Notes: generated by a model from the sequence alone, not told the origin. Shown: positions 17,451 to 26,274, counted from the first letter of the stretch. The stretch is 64,000 bases of DNA from Anaerobacillus alkaliphilus (GCF_004116265.1 NZ_QOUX01000047.1:248001-312000); one strand, 5' to 3'. Program-made: numbers and translations.

Positions 17451-17837
17451 ATGAAGAAATATAGTTCCTATATTTTTCCTTTTGTTTTAATTATCGGCTT
17501 TATTGGTTATCAACTGTTTCCAACAATAGGGGTAGAACAAATTAGTACAGAACAACTTGCAAAAATGATGACGAATGAAGCTGATGACGTTTTCTATGTT
17601 GATGTACGAGAACCTCATGAATTTCAAGAGTATCATATAGAAGGTATGACAAATGTTCCTCTTAGTGAACTAGAAAGCAATTATCATGTAATTCCTACTG
17701 ATAAAACAGTTGTGATTATATGTAGAAGCGGGAATAGAAGCCTACAAGCCTTAAATAAACTTAAAGATTTTGGCTATCAAGATCTAGTTAATGTGAAAGG
17801 CGGTATGCTTGCTTGGAAAGGTGAAGTAACAAATTAG
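17451..17837 (+). CDS. Membrane-anchored rhodanese
   Basis: The 128-residue protein begins with a short basic stretch and one hydrophobic anchor (about residues 5-23), then a single rhodanese domain with DVREPHEF and the active-site loop CRSGNRS holding the persulfide-forming cysteine. ATG 17451 is chosen because AAAGGGGGTTAAG precedes it; the longer frame overlaps the promoter. As the first gene after the operator it probably begins the sulfane-sulfur operon, accepting or passing persulfide sulfur at the membrane. Confidence 0.88.
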   Translation: MKKYSSYIFPFVLIIGFIGYQLFPTIGVEQISTEQLAKMMTNEADDVFYVDVREPHEFQEYHIEGMTNVPLSELESNYHVIPTDKTVVIICRSGNRSLQALNKLKDFGYQDLVNVKGGMLAWKGEVTN

Positions 17838-17962
17838 TTATTTACTGGGGTTAACATTATCAACAACTTCATTATTGTGCTATTATTAATGATGTTTATA
17901 ATTCATAAGACAAAAAATATAGTAAGCAAAAAATATTACTGCAGAGACTGGAGGGGAAATTC

Positions 17963-18223
17963 ATGGAATACACCGATCAAATGAAAAATAGAGTGAAACG
18001 AATAGAGGGACAAGTAAAGGCTATTTTAAGAATGATGGAAGAAGAAAAGGATTGTAGGGAACTCGTTGTTCAACTTTCTGCAGCAAGAAATGCGCTGGAC
18101 CGTACAATTGGTGTTGTTGTTAGTACCAATTTGGAGCAATGTGTTAGAGAACAGATTGAAAAAGGGCAAGATACTGAGAAGTTTATTCAGGAAGCAGTAA
18201 ATCTATTAGTGAAAAGTAGATAG
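17963..18223 (+). CDS. cstR: CstR-type persulfide-sensing repressor (CsoR family)
   Basis: The 86-residue all-helical protein has the CsoR-family core RVKRIEGQVKAILRMMEEEK and cysteines at positions 31 (KDCRELV) and 60 (LEQCVRE). Copper-sensing CsoR needs a Cys-His-Cys set; here Asn56 stands where the CsoR histidine would be (STNLEQC), so this is the two-cysteine CstR type that forms tri- or tetrasulfide bridges with persulfides. CTGGAGGGG precedes the ATG. It lies inside the sulfur operon, whose intergenic dyads with CC/GG half-sites are the expected targets. Confidence 0.88.
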   Translation: MEYTDQMKNRVKRIEGQVKAILRMMEEEKDCRELVVQLSAARNALDRTIGVVVSTNLEQCVREQIEKGQDTEKFIQEAVNLLVKSR

Positions 18224-18235
18224 ATAAAAGTAGGG

Positions 18236-18279
18236 TTGACACGGATAACTGTAATAGTGTAATATACCCCTATGGGTAC
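18236..18279 (+). promoter_or_regulatory. Sigma-A promoter overlapped by CstR-like operator
   Basis: TTGACA (18236-18241), 18 bases, TAATAT (18260-18265), directly followed by the dyad ATACCCCTATGGGTAC at 18264-18279. The dyad covers the end of the -10 and the start site. Confidence 0.8.
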
Positions 18280-18335
18280 TTGGTTTGAAAATTTGTTGGC
18301 CAAATCATTGGTTAACTTAATTTTTACTCTTTTTA

Positions 18336-18351
18336 ATACCCGTTGGGGTAT
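18336..18351. promoter_or_regulatory. CstR-like operator, second site
   Basis: ATACCCGTTGGGGTAT is a near-perfect dyad of the same class, 72 bp after the first site and still upstream of the DsrE-like gene. Confidence 0.75.
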
Positions 18352-18393
18352 ATTCAGAAAGAGAAGATTACACTTAATTTTTTTATAAAACAT

Positions 18394-18409
18394 ATACCTA
18401 TAGGGGTAT
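18394..18409. promoter_or_regulatory. CstR-like operator, third site
   Basis: ATACCTATAGGGGTAT is a third dyad in the same 216-bp gap, 31 bp before the DsrE-like start codon; TATAGT overlaps it and could be another -10. Confidence 0.75.
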
Positions 18410-18439
18410 AGTAAAACAGATGACAAAGGAGAGAGAAAC

Positions 18440-18919
18440 ATGACAGACAAAAAGAAAACAACGATTATTCTATTTAGCGGGGACTATGATAAAGCAATGG
18501 CGGCATTCATTATCGCGAACGGTGCGGCAGCCTATGATCATGAAGTGACTATCTTCTCTACTTTTTGGGGATTAAATGCATTTAGAAAAGAAGAGCAAGT
18601 ACCAGTCAAAAAAGGGTTCCTAGAAAAGCTGTTTGCAGGTATGATGCCACGTGGAGCAAATAAAATGGGACTTTCGAACATGAATTTTGCCGGTATGGGG
18701 CCGAAGATGATTAAACATGTCATGAAGAAGCACAATGCGTTGCCTTTACCAGATTTAATTGATATGGCGAAAGAACAGGGAGTCAAACTTGTAGCATGTA
18801 CAATGACAATGGATCTTTTAGGATTGCATCAAGATGAATTAATTGATGGAATAGAATACGCTGGAGTAGCTGCTTATCTAGCAGATGCGGAAGAAGGAAA
18901 TGTCAATCTATTTATATAA
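18440..18919 (+). CDS. DsrE/DsrF-like sulfur relay protein (YrkE-like)
   Basis: The 159-residue protein begins with a beta strand IILFSGDYDKAMAAFIIANG and has the conserved cysteine in VKLVACTMTMDLLG near residue 119, matching the YrkE/DsrE2 group. These proteins carry persulfide sulfur on that cysteine between rhodaneses, TusA and oxidising enzymes. AAGGAGAG precedes the ATG. It is the first gene after three tandem operator dyads and is followed by two rhodaneses in the same orientation, as in the Bacillus yrk operon. Confidence 0.88.
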   Translation: MTDKKKTTIILFSGDYDKAMAAFIIANGAAAYDHEVTIFSTFWGLNAFRKEEQVPVKKGFLEKLFAGMMPRGANKMGLSNMNFAGMGPKMIKHVMKKHNALPLPDLIDMAKEQGVKLVACTMTMDLLGLHQDELIDGIEYAGVAAYLADAEEGNVNLFI

Positions 18920-18954
18920 GTGAAATGGTAATCTTACTGTAGGGGGTATGTATA

Positions 18955-19320
18955 ATGGACACATTTATCAATGTTTTACTATTTGGCCTCGTTGCTTATT
19001 TTCTTATGACTAAATTCCTGCCTGTAAAAGGAGTTAAACAAATTACAGCTATTCAACTAAAGGAAGCGCTCATAAGAAAGGACGTACAGTTTATTGATGT
19101 AAGAACTCCTAGGGAGTTTGCAAGTAATCATATTGAAAAGTTTAAAAATGTTCCTCTCCACGAAATTACTAGTAAAGCTAATCAGCTTTCTAAAGATAAA
19201 GAATTAATTGTGATTTGTCAAAGCGGGATGAGAAGTAATAAAGCAACAAAAAGGTTAAAAAAGTTGGGTTTTGACCGTGTATCAAACGTAAAAGGTGGTA
19301 TCGGTGCTTGGTATTACTAG
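18955..19320 (+). CDS. Membrane-anchored rhodanese, second copy
   Basis: The 121-residue protein has one N-terminal hydrophobic segment (residues 3-18, NVLLFGLVAYFLMTKFL) and a rhodanese domain with DVRTPREFASNHI and active loop CQSGMRS. It resembles the rhodanese at 17451 in plan (anchor, then GVKQI or GVEQI) and may be an old duplicate. AGGGGG serves as the ribosome site and is also half of an operator-like GGGGGTAT. Likely role is persulfide transfer at the membrane. Confidence 0.88.
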   Translation: MDTFINVLLFGLVAYFLMTKFLPVKGVKQITAIQLKEALIRKDVQFIDVRTPREFASNHIEKFKNVPLHEITSKANQLSKDKELIVICQSGMRSNKATKRLKKLGFDRVSNVKGGIGAWYY

Positions 19321-19336
19321 ATGAGGAGGAAAAATT

Positions 19337-19624
19337 ATGAGAGAACTGACAACAGAACAGGTAAAAAAAATAGTAAATCCTACTATCATTGATGTAAGAG
19401 AGGCCGTAGAAGTTGCTGCAGGAAAAATTCCGGGAAGTTTGAACATACCTCTTGGACTACTTGAATTTCGAATACAAGAATTAGACAAGACGAAAGAATA
19501 TATTATTGTTTGTCGCTCAGGAGCTAGAAGTGGGATTGCAACGAAATACCTCGAAAGTCATGGCTACAAGGTCTTTAATATGGTTGGTGGCATGATTGAA
19601 TGGGAAGGAAACGTAGTAGTATAA
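19337..19624 (+). CDS. Single-domain cytoplasmic rhodanese
   Basis: The 95-residue protein is a bare rhodanese domain: DVREAVEVAAGKIPG, LNIPLG and the active loop CRSGARSG, with no signal or anchor. GAGGAGG precedes the ATG 16 bp after the previous stop, so the two are surely cotranscribed. It probably moves sulfane sulfur between thiols and the TusA proteins in the same operon. Confidence 0.9.
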   Translation: MRELTTEQVKKIVNPTIIDVREAVEVAAGKIPGSLNIPLGLLEFRIQELDKTKEYIIVCRSGARSGIATKYLESHGYKVFNMVGGMIEWEGNVVV

Positions 19625-19642
19625 ATTTTTTTAGAAACAACA

Positions 19643-19658
19643 ATACCTACACGGGTAT
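19643..19658. promoter_or_regulatory. CstR-like operator inside the operon
   Basis: ATACCTACACGGGTAT is a dyad of the same class in the 52-bp gap before the TusA-rhodanese gene, suggesting an internal regulated start. Confidence 0.65.
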
Positions 19659-19676
19659 ATAAACAGGAGGAATAAA

Positions 19677-20246
19677 ATGGAGACTATTAAATTTGACCAA
19701 CAAGTAGATGCAAAAGGGTTAGCTTGTCCAATGCCAATCGTACGTACAAAAAAGGTAATGAATGACCTAGAACCAGGGAGGGTGTTAGAAGTTCAAGCAA
19801 CTGATAAAGGATCAACTGCAGATATTAAAGCATGGGCAGGAAGTACAGGGCATCAATACTTGGGGACGGTAGATGAAGGCGGTGTATTAAAACATTATCT
19901 ACGTAAGGCGAGTGGAGAAGAGAAAGAGGAAAAAAAGCATCCGCTTGTGGCAAGTAATGAAGAACTTCAACTGAAATTAGCCAGTAATGAAGATTTATTG
20001 GTGTTAGATGTCCGTGAATCTGCTGAATTTGTTTTTAATCATATACCAGGTGCGATGTCAATTCCTCTTGGGGATATCGAAAATCGATTGAATGAACTTA
20101 ATGCTGAACAAACAATTTATGTCGTTTGTCACACGGGAAATCGCAGTGATTTTGCAGCGCAAAAGTTAACAGAAGCAGGATTTAAGAATGTAATAAATGT
20201 TATTCCAGGTATGAGTAAATGGACAGGTGAAACTAAAAGTCGATAG
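19677..20246 (+). CDS. TusA-rhodanese fusion (YrkF/CstA-like)
   Basis: Residues 1-80 form a TusA sulfur carrier with the CPMP motif in AKGLACPMPIVRTKK; residues 95-189 form a rhodanese with DVRESAEFVFNHIPG and active loop CHTGNRS. Joining both puts donor and acceptor cysteines on one chain, as in Bacillus YrkF and staphylococcal CstA. ACAGGAGG precedes the ATG. The operator upstream may give it separate control. Confidence 0.92.
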   Translation: METIKFDQQVDAKGLACPMPIVRTKKVMNDLEPGRVLEVQATDKGSTADIKAWAGSTGHQYLGTVDEGGVLKHYLRKASGEEKEEKKHPLVASNEELQLKLASNEDLLVLDVRESAEFVFNHIPGAMSIPLGDIENRLNELNAEQTIYVVCHTGNRSDFAAQKLTEAGFKNVINVIPGMSKWTGETKSR

Positions 20247-20367
20247 GAGTTATTAATTTTATCACAAGTATAGAAAGAAGGGTCAGCTGAAGGAATTGAA
20301 GTTGGTGGATCAATTATATTGTTTGCCAAAATTACTGACGTGACATTAAATTTTTTTACACTGAAAA

Positions 20368-20383
20368 ATACAATAGGGGGTAT
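20368..20383. promoter_or_regulatory. Degenerate CstR-like operator overlapping a ribosome site
   Basis: ATACAATAGGGGGTAT keeps one good half-site; its AGGGGG also serves as ribosome site for the GTG at 20389, so repressor binding could affect the start region. Confidence 0.5.
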
Positions 20384-20388
20384 TTATA

Positions 20389-21516
20389 GTGACAATAAAA
20401 CCAATGAATTCTCGTGAGGTAGCAAGAAAAGTAATAGAAAAAAAGGAATTATTCATTTTGGATGTAAGAAATCAAAGTGATTATGCAGATTGGAAAATAG
20501 AAGGAGAGAACTTTGAGTATCTTAACATTCCGTATTTCGAACTGCTTGACGGCGTAGAGGAAATTATGGATAAAGTCCCGACCGATAAAGAGATTTTGGT
20601 CGTCTGTGCAAAAGAAGGTTCCTCGATGATGGTGGCGGAAATGCTTGCTGATCAAGGTTTGAATGTTTTTTATTTTGAGGGAGGCATGAAATCTTGGAGC
20701 GAGTATTTAGAGCCGGTGAAGGTAGGGGATTTAAAAGACGGAGGGGAATTATATCAATTTGTCCGTTTAGGTAAAGGCTGTCTCTCTTATATGGTCGTAT
20801 CAAACGGGGAAGCGGTAATTATTGATGCGACAAGAATGACAGATGTGTATGTTAATTTTGCGAGAGAAGTTGGGGCAAAAATTACGCATATATTTGATAC
20901 ACACTTACATGCGGACCACATTTCTGGAGGAAGACTGATTGCTCAGATCACAGGTGGAACATATTGGTTACCGCCAAAGGATGCGGAGGAAGTTGTATTT
21001 GAGTACGCAGCACTTGAAGGAGGAACCGACGTCGTCATTGGTAATTCGACGATAAACATTCATGCTTTGTACTCTCCTGGGCATACAATTGGTTCTACGT
21101 CCTTTGTAGTTGATGAAAAGTATTTATTATCAGGTGATATTCTTTTCATCGATTCAATTGGAAGACCGGATTTAGCTGGAATGGCAGAGGATTGGGTCGG
21201 TGATTTGCGAGAGTCCTTGTATACAAGATTTAGAGAATTATCAGATGATTTAATCGTTCTACCTGCACATTTTATGATTATTGAAGAATTAAACGAAGAT
21301 GGAAGCGTGGCTGAAAAACTTGGAACATTGTTTGCCAAAAACCATGGCTTAAATATTCAAGATGAAGCAGAATTCCGAGCCTTGGTGACAGAAAATTTAC
21401 CTCCGCAGCCGAATTCCTATCAAGAAATTCGTCAAACAAATATGGGAAATATCAGTCCGGACGAAGAACAACAGCGTGAGATGGAAATTGGACCAAACCG
21501 CTGTGCAGTAAGATAG
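20389..21516 (+). CDS. Rhodanese-MBL persulfide dioxygenase-like protein (YrkH-like)
   Basis: The 375-residue protein has an N-terminal rhodanese domain (residues 1-105, [11 protein letters not shown], loop CAKEGSSM) and a metallo-beta-lactamase domain with [12 protein letters not shown] near 163-174, [17 protein letters not shown] and PAHF, the ETHE1/CstB-type single-iron ligand set. Such enzymes oxidise glutathione- or bacillithiol-persulfide to sulfite. The start is GTG 20389; ATG 20404 is an alternative. Domain order matches Bacillus YrkH. With TusA and a TauE-type exporter next, sulfite or thiosulfate export is a consistent inference. Confidence 0.9.
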   Translation: MTIKPMNSREVARKVIEKKELFILDVRNQSDYADWKIEGENFEYLNIPYFELLDGVEEIMDKVPTDKEILVVCAKEGSSMMVAEMLADQGLNVFYFEGGMKSWSEYLEPVKVGDLKDGGELYQFVRLGKGCLSYMVVSNGEAVIIDATRMTDVYVNFAREVGAKITHIFDTHLHADHISGGRLIAQITGGTYWLPPKDAEEVVFEYAALEGGTDVVIGNSTINIHALYSPGHTIGSTSFVVDEKYLLSGDILFIDSIGRPDLAGMAEDWVGDLRESLYTRFRELSDDLIVLPAHFMIIEELNEDGSVAEKLGTLFAKNHGLNIQDEAEFRALVTENLPPQPNSYQEIRQTNMGNISPDEEQQREMEIGPNRCAVR

Positions 21517-21588
21517 AGAATAGTTAAGTACGGCAATAAAATGGGGGTCTTTGACTGACTTCAAAACTATCAAATGGAGGTTTTATTA

Positions 21589-21816
21589 ATGAATGCAGAT
21601 AAAGTATTAGATGCCAAGGGTCTAGCGTGTCCAATGCCAATAGTTCGAACAAAGAAAGCCATTGCTGAGCTGGAGTCTGGTCAAGTCTTAGAAATCCATG
21701 CAACAGACAAAGGAGCAAAAAACGATCTTACTGCCTGGGCAAAGTCAGGTGGACATGAGTTATTTCAAGATCTTGAAGAAAATGGTGTATTCAAGTTTTG
21801 GATTAAGAAAGGGTAA
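21589..21816 (+). CDS. TusA-family sulfur carrier (YrkI-like)
   Basis: The 75-residue protein is a complete TusA fold with the sulfur-carrying cysteine in AKGLACPMPIVRTKKAI and the following DKGAKNDLTAWAKSGGH. The start is ATG 21589 because TGGAGG lies 8 bases before it and overlaps the earlier in-frame ATG. It is very similar to residues 1-75 of the fusion at 19677. A mobile repeat is inserted exactly at its stop codon (target duplication begins on the last base of TAA). Confidence 0.92.
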   Translation: MNADKVLDAKGLACPMPIVRTKKAIAELESGQVLEIHATDKGAKNDLTAWAKSGGHELFQDLEENGVFKFWIKKG

Positions 21817-21823
21817 ATCATTA

Positions 21824-22013
21824 GGCTCCTTTCGTAAACATCGTTGGTTTATTATCCTAAAATTATCGAAAAAAAAACACTAGATGAAGATCAGCCAATG
21901 AATTATGTAAGAAAGAGCAATACTTACTAAATTAGTGGTGAATTCTTAGTAATTTGTGTAAAAATCCGGTTTTTGGGATTTTTTCGAAAGCAACAAACTT
22001 TGCGAAAACAGCC
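21824..22013. mobile_element. MITE-like element, copy A
   Basis: This non-coding element of 190 bp has inverted ends GGCTCCTTTCGTAAACAT and, at the other side, ACTTTGCGAAAACAGCC. It is flanked by AATCATTA (21816-21823) and AATCATCA (22014-22021), an 8-bp target duplication with one change. It is highly similar to copies B, C and D. Confidence 0.88.
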
Positions 22014-22021
22014 AATCATCA

Positions 22022-22060
22022 AAATTGAAGGCTTGAGGAAAAACCTCAAGCCTTCAATTT
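22022..22060. terminator. Perfect 17-bp hairpin between MITE and exporter gene
   Basis: AAATTGAAGGCTTGAGG and CCTCAAGCCTTCAATTT pair fully around AAAAA. The following T-run is short, but the stem is strong enough to attenuate transcription into the TauE gene or to act in both directions. Confidence 0.65.
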
Positions 22061-22091
22061 ATATATAAGATCACAAGAGGGGGATGACAAA

Positions 22092-22868
22092 TTGGATATT
22101 ACTTTTATTATTAGTATTTTCCTTATTGGGTTTACCGGTTCCTACATTTCAGGAATGCTTGGTATCGGAGGTTCAATTATTAAATATCCAATGCTTCTTT
22201 ATATCCCGCCGTTGTTTGGTGTTGCTGTATTCACAGCTCATGAGGTTGCTGGGATTAGTGCCATTCAAGTATTTTTTGCAACAATTGGAGGGGTATGGGC
22301 GTACCGCAAAGGTGGGTACTTGAATAAAGACTTAATCATATATATGGGTTCGAGTATACTGATAGGTAGTTTTATTGGCGGATTTGGCTCAAGCGCCATG
22401 TCGGAAGATGGAATTAATATTGTTTATGGTTTATTAGCACTAATTGCAGCTGTCATGATGTTTCTACCGAAAAAAGGGATTGATGATGTACCACTTGAAC
22501 AGGTGAGATTTAACAAAGGGCTTGCGGCAGTTCTTGCTTTAATTGTCGGTATCGGTGCAGGCATTGTTGGGGCAGCAGGAGCATTTTTATTAGTACCGAT
22601 CATGCTTGTTATTTTAAAGATCCCAACACGAATGACAATTGCATCCTCACTTGCGATTACTTTCATCTCATCAATTGGAGCAACCGTTGGGAAAATCACC
22701 ACAGGGCAAATTGATTATTTTCCGGCCTTTATAATGATTGTAGCAAGCATAATTGCCTCGCCATTAGGTGTGATGACAGGGAAAAAGATGAATACGAAGT
22801 TTTTACAAGTCATATTAGCCGTTTTAATAGCAGCAACTGCGGTGAAAATATGGTTAGATATTTTATAA
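22092..22868 (+). CDS. TauE/SafE-family sulfite/sulfur-anion exporter (YrkJ-like)
   Basis: The 258-residue protein has about eight membrane helices in two halves, each with the glycine-rich signature ([18 protein letters not shown] near 16; [20 protein letters not shown] near 154). Members move sulfite or sulfonates across the membrane. A TTG start follows GAGGGGGATGACAAA. It is the last gene of the sulfur operon but is separated from tusA by a MITE and a hairpin, so its expression may have changed. Confidence 0.88.
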   Translation: MDITFIISIFLIGFTGSYISGMLGIGGSIIKYPMLLYIPPLFGVAVFTAHEVAGISAIQVFFATIGGVWAYRKGGYLNKDLIIYMGSSILIGSFIGGFGSSAMSEDGINIVYGLLALIAAVMMFLPKKGIDDVPLEQVRFNKGLAAVLALIVGIGAGIVGAAGAFLLVPIMLVILKIPTRMTIASSLAITFISSIGATVGKITTGQIDYFPAFIMIVASIIASPLGVMTGKKMNTKFLQVILAVLIAATAVKIWLDIL

Positions 22869-22885
22869 TCAAGGTTTTTTGAAAA

Positions 22886-22930
22886 AAGGGTCTGACCCCT
22901 GATGGAGTAAGCAATTACCGCACTGATGGT
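22886..22930 (+). repeat. GGGTCTGACCCC repeat
   Basis: GGGTCTGACCCCTGATGG followed by CAATTACCGCACTGATGG is a member of the GGTGCC/GACCCC family, just after the exporter gene. Confidence 0.7.
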
Positions 22931-23070
22931 TAGTTACTATTGGTATTGACGTGAATCCCTCTGTAAATTTCTAATTTCAGTGTAGACACCCACTTCCATA
23001 ATCCAACATATAAATAGATTGGCAATATTTTAATATGTTTTTCTATTTAAATGGAAAAGGTGTTGATATC

Positions 23071-24609
23071 GTGGCTAGAAATAAAAAAAATTGTGTATAC
23101 GGACCTCTTAATGGAAGGGAACGTAAAAGGAAAGCCTATCGCCTAAGAAGGGATATGGCGTGGTATCATAGACTTCAACCTACTATCCACCATCAATGTA
23201 ATGAGGACGAATCACTATATAAGAATAAAATAGCTAGTTTTTCTAAAGCATTACCACATAACTCCCTTGGTGAAGTAGAGCTTGAAGCGTATGACTTCTT
23301 TACTAAAGCGTTAAAGAGAGGTACTCCAGCTGATTTTGAAGCAATCCCTCTAGGAGGAGATGTAAAAATAGCAAATCCTCAGGCGTCATATTGCTATGAT
23401 TTGATTGGATCAGACTGCCATGCACAAGCATTACCTATTCCACCAACGTTTAGCAGTGCTTGGCAGGCAGGTGAAATGGCGGAACTTTATTGGAAGGCAC
23501 TCACACGCGACATCAATTTTGAAGACTATGATAATCATCCATTAACAATTGAAGCGGCAGAAGAACTCTCAAATTTATCAGATTTTAGAGGACCGAAATT
23601 AAATAGTGCTGTAACGACAGGTACTTTGTTTCGCGGAGATACGCCTGCTGACCTGGACGGCCCTTATATATCTCAATTCTTGTATAAAGACATTCCGTTT
23701 GGTTCAACGATAATTAGTCAACGTTATCGAACGACCTTAGCCAATGCCGATCACATGACATCTTTTGATGAATGGTTAAATGTCCAAAATGGGGGCAGTT
23801 CAACTAGTTCTCAAAAAGATGATACATCTCGCTATATTCGAAACGGGCGTGATCTGGCTGAATATGTACATGTTGATTTCTCGTGTCAAGCTCCACTATC
23901 GGCTTGTCTTATTTTGAACAGCTGGGGTAGGGACGCGCTAACTGAAACTAATCCATACTTGAAATCTGCCACTCAAGGAGGATTTGTTACATTTGGTAGT
24001 CCACATATTTTAGATTTAGTAACAAAGGTAACGCGGTTAGCGTTAGAGGCAGCTTGGTTTCATAAGTTCTTAGTTCATCGCAAACTTCGTCCTGAGGAAT
24101 TTGGTGGCAGGGTTCATAATCATGTAACAAAAGCGAAAAATTACCCGATTCATTCAGAACTTTTAGATTCGAAAGTACTCTCAAAAATCTATGATAAATA
24201 CGGTACTTATCTTTTACCGATGTCATACCCTGAAGGGTGTCCAATTCACCCTGCTTACCCTGCTGGGCACGCGACGATTGCTGGTGCTGGTGTTACCGTC
24301 CTTAAAGCATTTTTTAATGAAGGATTTATTATTCCCGATGCAGTGAGATCTAGCTCAGATGGTCTTTCCTTAGTCCCTTATTCTACAACTCCATTAACAA
24401 TTGGAGGCGAGTTAAATAAATTAGCAGCTAATATCTCTCTAGGCAGAGATTTCGCTGGGGTTCATTGGCGTTCAGATGGAATTGAAGGCATTAAATTGGG
24501 AGAAGCGGTCGCAATAGAAATGCTTAGTGATTATAAAGAGACTTATAATGAAGATTTTACAGGATTTACACTTACAAAATTTGATGGTTCGGAAATTACA
24601 ATTAGCTAA
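23071..24609 (+). CDS. Vanadium-dependent haloperoxidase
   Basis: The 512-residue protein carries the vanadate site of this superfamily in its C-terminal half: FHKFLVHRKLRPEE with Lys and Arg eight residues apart, HPAYPAGHATIAG, and GRDFAGVHWRSD with Arg and the vanadate-binding His six apart. The spacing of Lys-Arg and the extra His seven before the catalytic His match algal bromoperoxidases better than fungal chloroperoxidase; Ala stands where Ser is usual in PSGH. Such enzymes use hydrogen peroxide to oxidise halides. No signal peptide is seen. GTG 23071 follows AAAAGGTG; the longer ATG frame lacks a ribosome site. Confidence 0.85.
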   Translation: MARNKKNCVYGPLNGRERKRKAYRLRRDMAWYHRLQPTIHHQCNEDESLYKNKIASFSKALPHNSLGEVELEAYDFFTKALKRGTPADFEAIPLGGDVKIANPQASYCYDLIGSDCHAQALPIPPTFSSAWQAGEMAELYWKALTRDINFEDYDNHPLTIEAAEELSNLSDFRGPKLNSAVTTGTLFRGDTPADLDGPYISQFLYKDIPFGSTIISQRYRTTLANADHMTSFDEWLNVQNGGSSTSSQKDDTSRYIRNGRDLAEYVHVDFSCQAPLSACLILNSWGRDALTETNPYLKSATQGGFVTFGSPHILDLVTKVTRLALEAAWFHKFLVHRKLRPEEFGGRVHNHVTKAKNYPIHSELLDSKVLSKIYDKYGTYLLPMSYPEGCPIHPAYPAGHATIAGAGVTVLKAFFNEGFIIPDAVRSSSDGLSLVPYSTTPLTIGGELNKLAANISLGRDFAGVHWRSDGIEGIKLGEAVAIEMLSDYKETYNEDFTGFTLTKFDGSEITIS

Positions 24610-24634
24610 AAGTTAAGGACGATTTGGATATTTT

Positions 24635-24690
24635 GGGACAGGGAACCTGTCCCTCTGTCCTCTGTTTGGAACCTGTCCTTGTGTCCTGTC
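24635..24690 (+). repeat. GGGACAGG hairpin repeat
   Basis: GGGACAGG and CCTGTCCC form a perfect 8-bp hairpin with a GAA loop, followed by two more partial CCTGTCC units. It is another form of the dispersed GGTGCCTGTCCC family. Confidence 0.7.
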
Positions 24691-24776
24691 AAGAAAAATG
24701 AGTGAGAAAATATAAAACTGAATTAAGATGCCATCTTATGCTAAACCTAAAACGAGAAATTTTTAGGGGGATCTAT

Positions 24777-25784
24777 ATGTCAGAAAAATCAGCTATTACT
24801 TCATCTGAATTAGGTGTATTATGGCTTACATATCAGGAAAAGACCATGATTTTACGTATGTTAGAATATTTTATAGAAAAAGCCGATGATGAAAAAGCAA
24901 AGAATATTATGACTGATTTATATGGAGAGATTGACAAGTATGTTGGGATCATCACAAAAACGTTACAAAATGAAGGGGCTGTAATACCAGTTGGGTATAC
25001 TGCTCAAGATGTTAACAAAGAGGTGCCAAAGTTATATGATAATGGTTTTGATATCATGTTTGTTCGTCTTTTGAAGCAAATTAGCATGGGACTTCACTCA
25101 TTAAATATAACTATGTCTTATCGAGAAGATATTGTACTAATATTAAAAGAGCTGACTACCATTACTCAAAATTATTACAACCTATGTACACAATATTTGC
25201 TCGAAAAGGGGTTACTTGTTAAATCTCCCCATGTTTCAATGCCACAGTCAATTGAATTTGTTAAAGATAACAACTACTTTGGTGGACTAGCTATAAATCC
25301 ATTTAGTGAAAAACGTTCACTAAATACAGTAGAAGTTGCTCTAATACATCATGCAATAGAATCAAATATCACTGGGCTTCAATTGATTACAGGGTTTGCT
25401 CAATGTGCAAATGAAGGTGAGGTTAAAAAATACTTTCATGATGGAACTGAACTTGCTAAAAGTATTGTAAAGGAACTAAGTGAAACCTTTCTACAAAACG
25501 GTATACAAGTTCCTCAAACATCAGGAGGTAATGCAACCCGTTCAACAATAGCACCTTTTTCTGATAAATTGATGATGTATTGTATAAGTCTTTTTTGTAG
25601 TTTTTCAATGGGGAGTAGTTCATTAGGTACCGCGTTTAGTTTGCGAAATGATTTACCAGCTAAAATGACTATTTTTGCGAAAGATATATTTGAATATGCT
25701 CATAAAGGTGCAAAAATAATGATCAAAAATGGTTGGATGGAAGAACCTTTTCAAATGGAAGAACGAAATCAATTGGTGAAATAG
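24777..25784 (+). CDS. DUF3231 family protein
   Basis: The 335-residue protein consists of two similar helical halves, each beginning with a TSSELGVLWLTYQEKTMIL or SLNTVEVALIHHAIESNIT-type helix; this duplicated ferritin-like bundle is typical of DUF3231 in spore-forming Bacilli. Later parts contain SFSMGSSSLGTAFSLRNDLP and a final AKDIFEYAHKGAKIMI. No enzymatic motif is evident and the family's role is unknown. ATG 24777 follows TAGGGGGATC; the frame before it lacks a ribosome site. Confidence 0.8.
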   Translation: MSEKSAITSSELGVLWLTYQEKTMILRMLEYFIEKADDEKAKNIMTDLYGEIDKYVGIITKTLQNEGAVIPVGYTAQDVNKEVPKLYDNGFDIMFVRLLKQISMGLHSLNITMSYREDIVLILKELTTITQNYYNLCTQYLLEKGLLVKSPHVSMPQSIEFVKDNNYFGGLAINPFSEKRSLNTVEVALIHHAIESNITGLQLITGFAQCANEGEVKKYFHDGTELAKSIVKELSETFLQNGIQVPQTSGGNATRSTIAPFSDKLMMYCISLFCSFSMGSSSLGTAFSLRNDLPAKMTIFAKDIFEYAHKGAKIMIKNGWMEEPFQMEERNQLVK

Positions 25785-26274
25785 GAAGCAAAGGGTGGGT
25801 TCTCTTGCTTCTTTCGAAAAACGAAGAAAACAGGAGACCCCTCTGATATGCTCCCTTCCTACTTGAAGGAGAGCATTTTTATGCTAAATGAAATTAAAAC
25901 AAAACCAATATAAGTTGGTTAATGATAGTTAGTTATCGAAAACTTTAGATAGAAAAATAGATGATAAAAACCTTGGTATTATTGAAAATTAGAAGAGCAA
26001 TGATTATTGAAAGAGTATTCTCTACCACAAAGCGCTACCTTGTGCTAATCCATAATTTCTTTTAACAACGAAAAACTTAGAGAAATGTAGAATAAACGAG
26101 ATTTGCAGAAAAAACTGTTGTAAAATGGTTGAAGATAGAATATTTCGAATGTTTACAAAACTCAAATAACTTTGCTATTATAAGGACAAGCCAAACAATC
26201 ACTAGTAACAAAAGTCACATAAGAAAGGGATTGATACATGGTACTTAAACTCAAAGACACGTAATTACTTTTTG

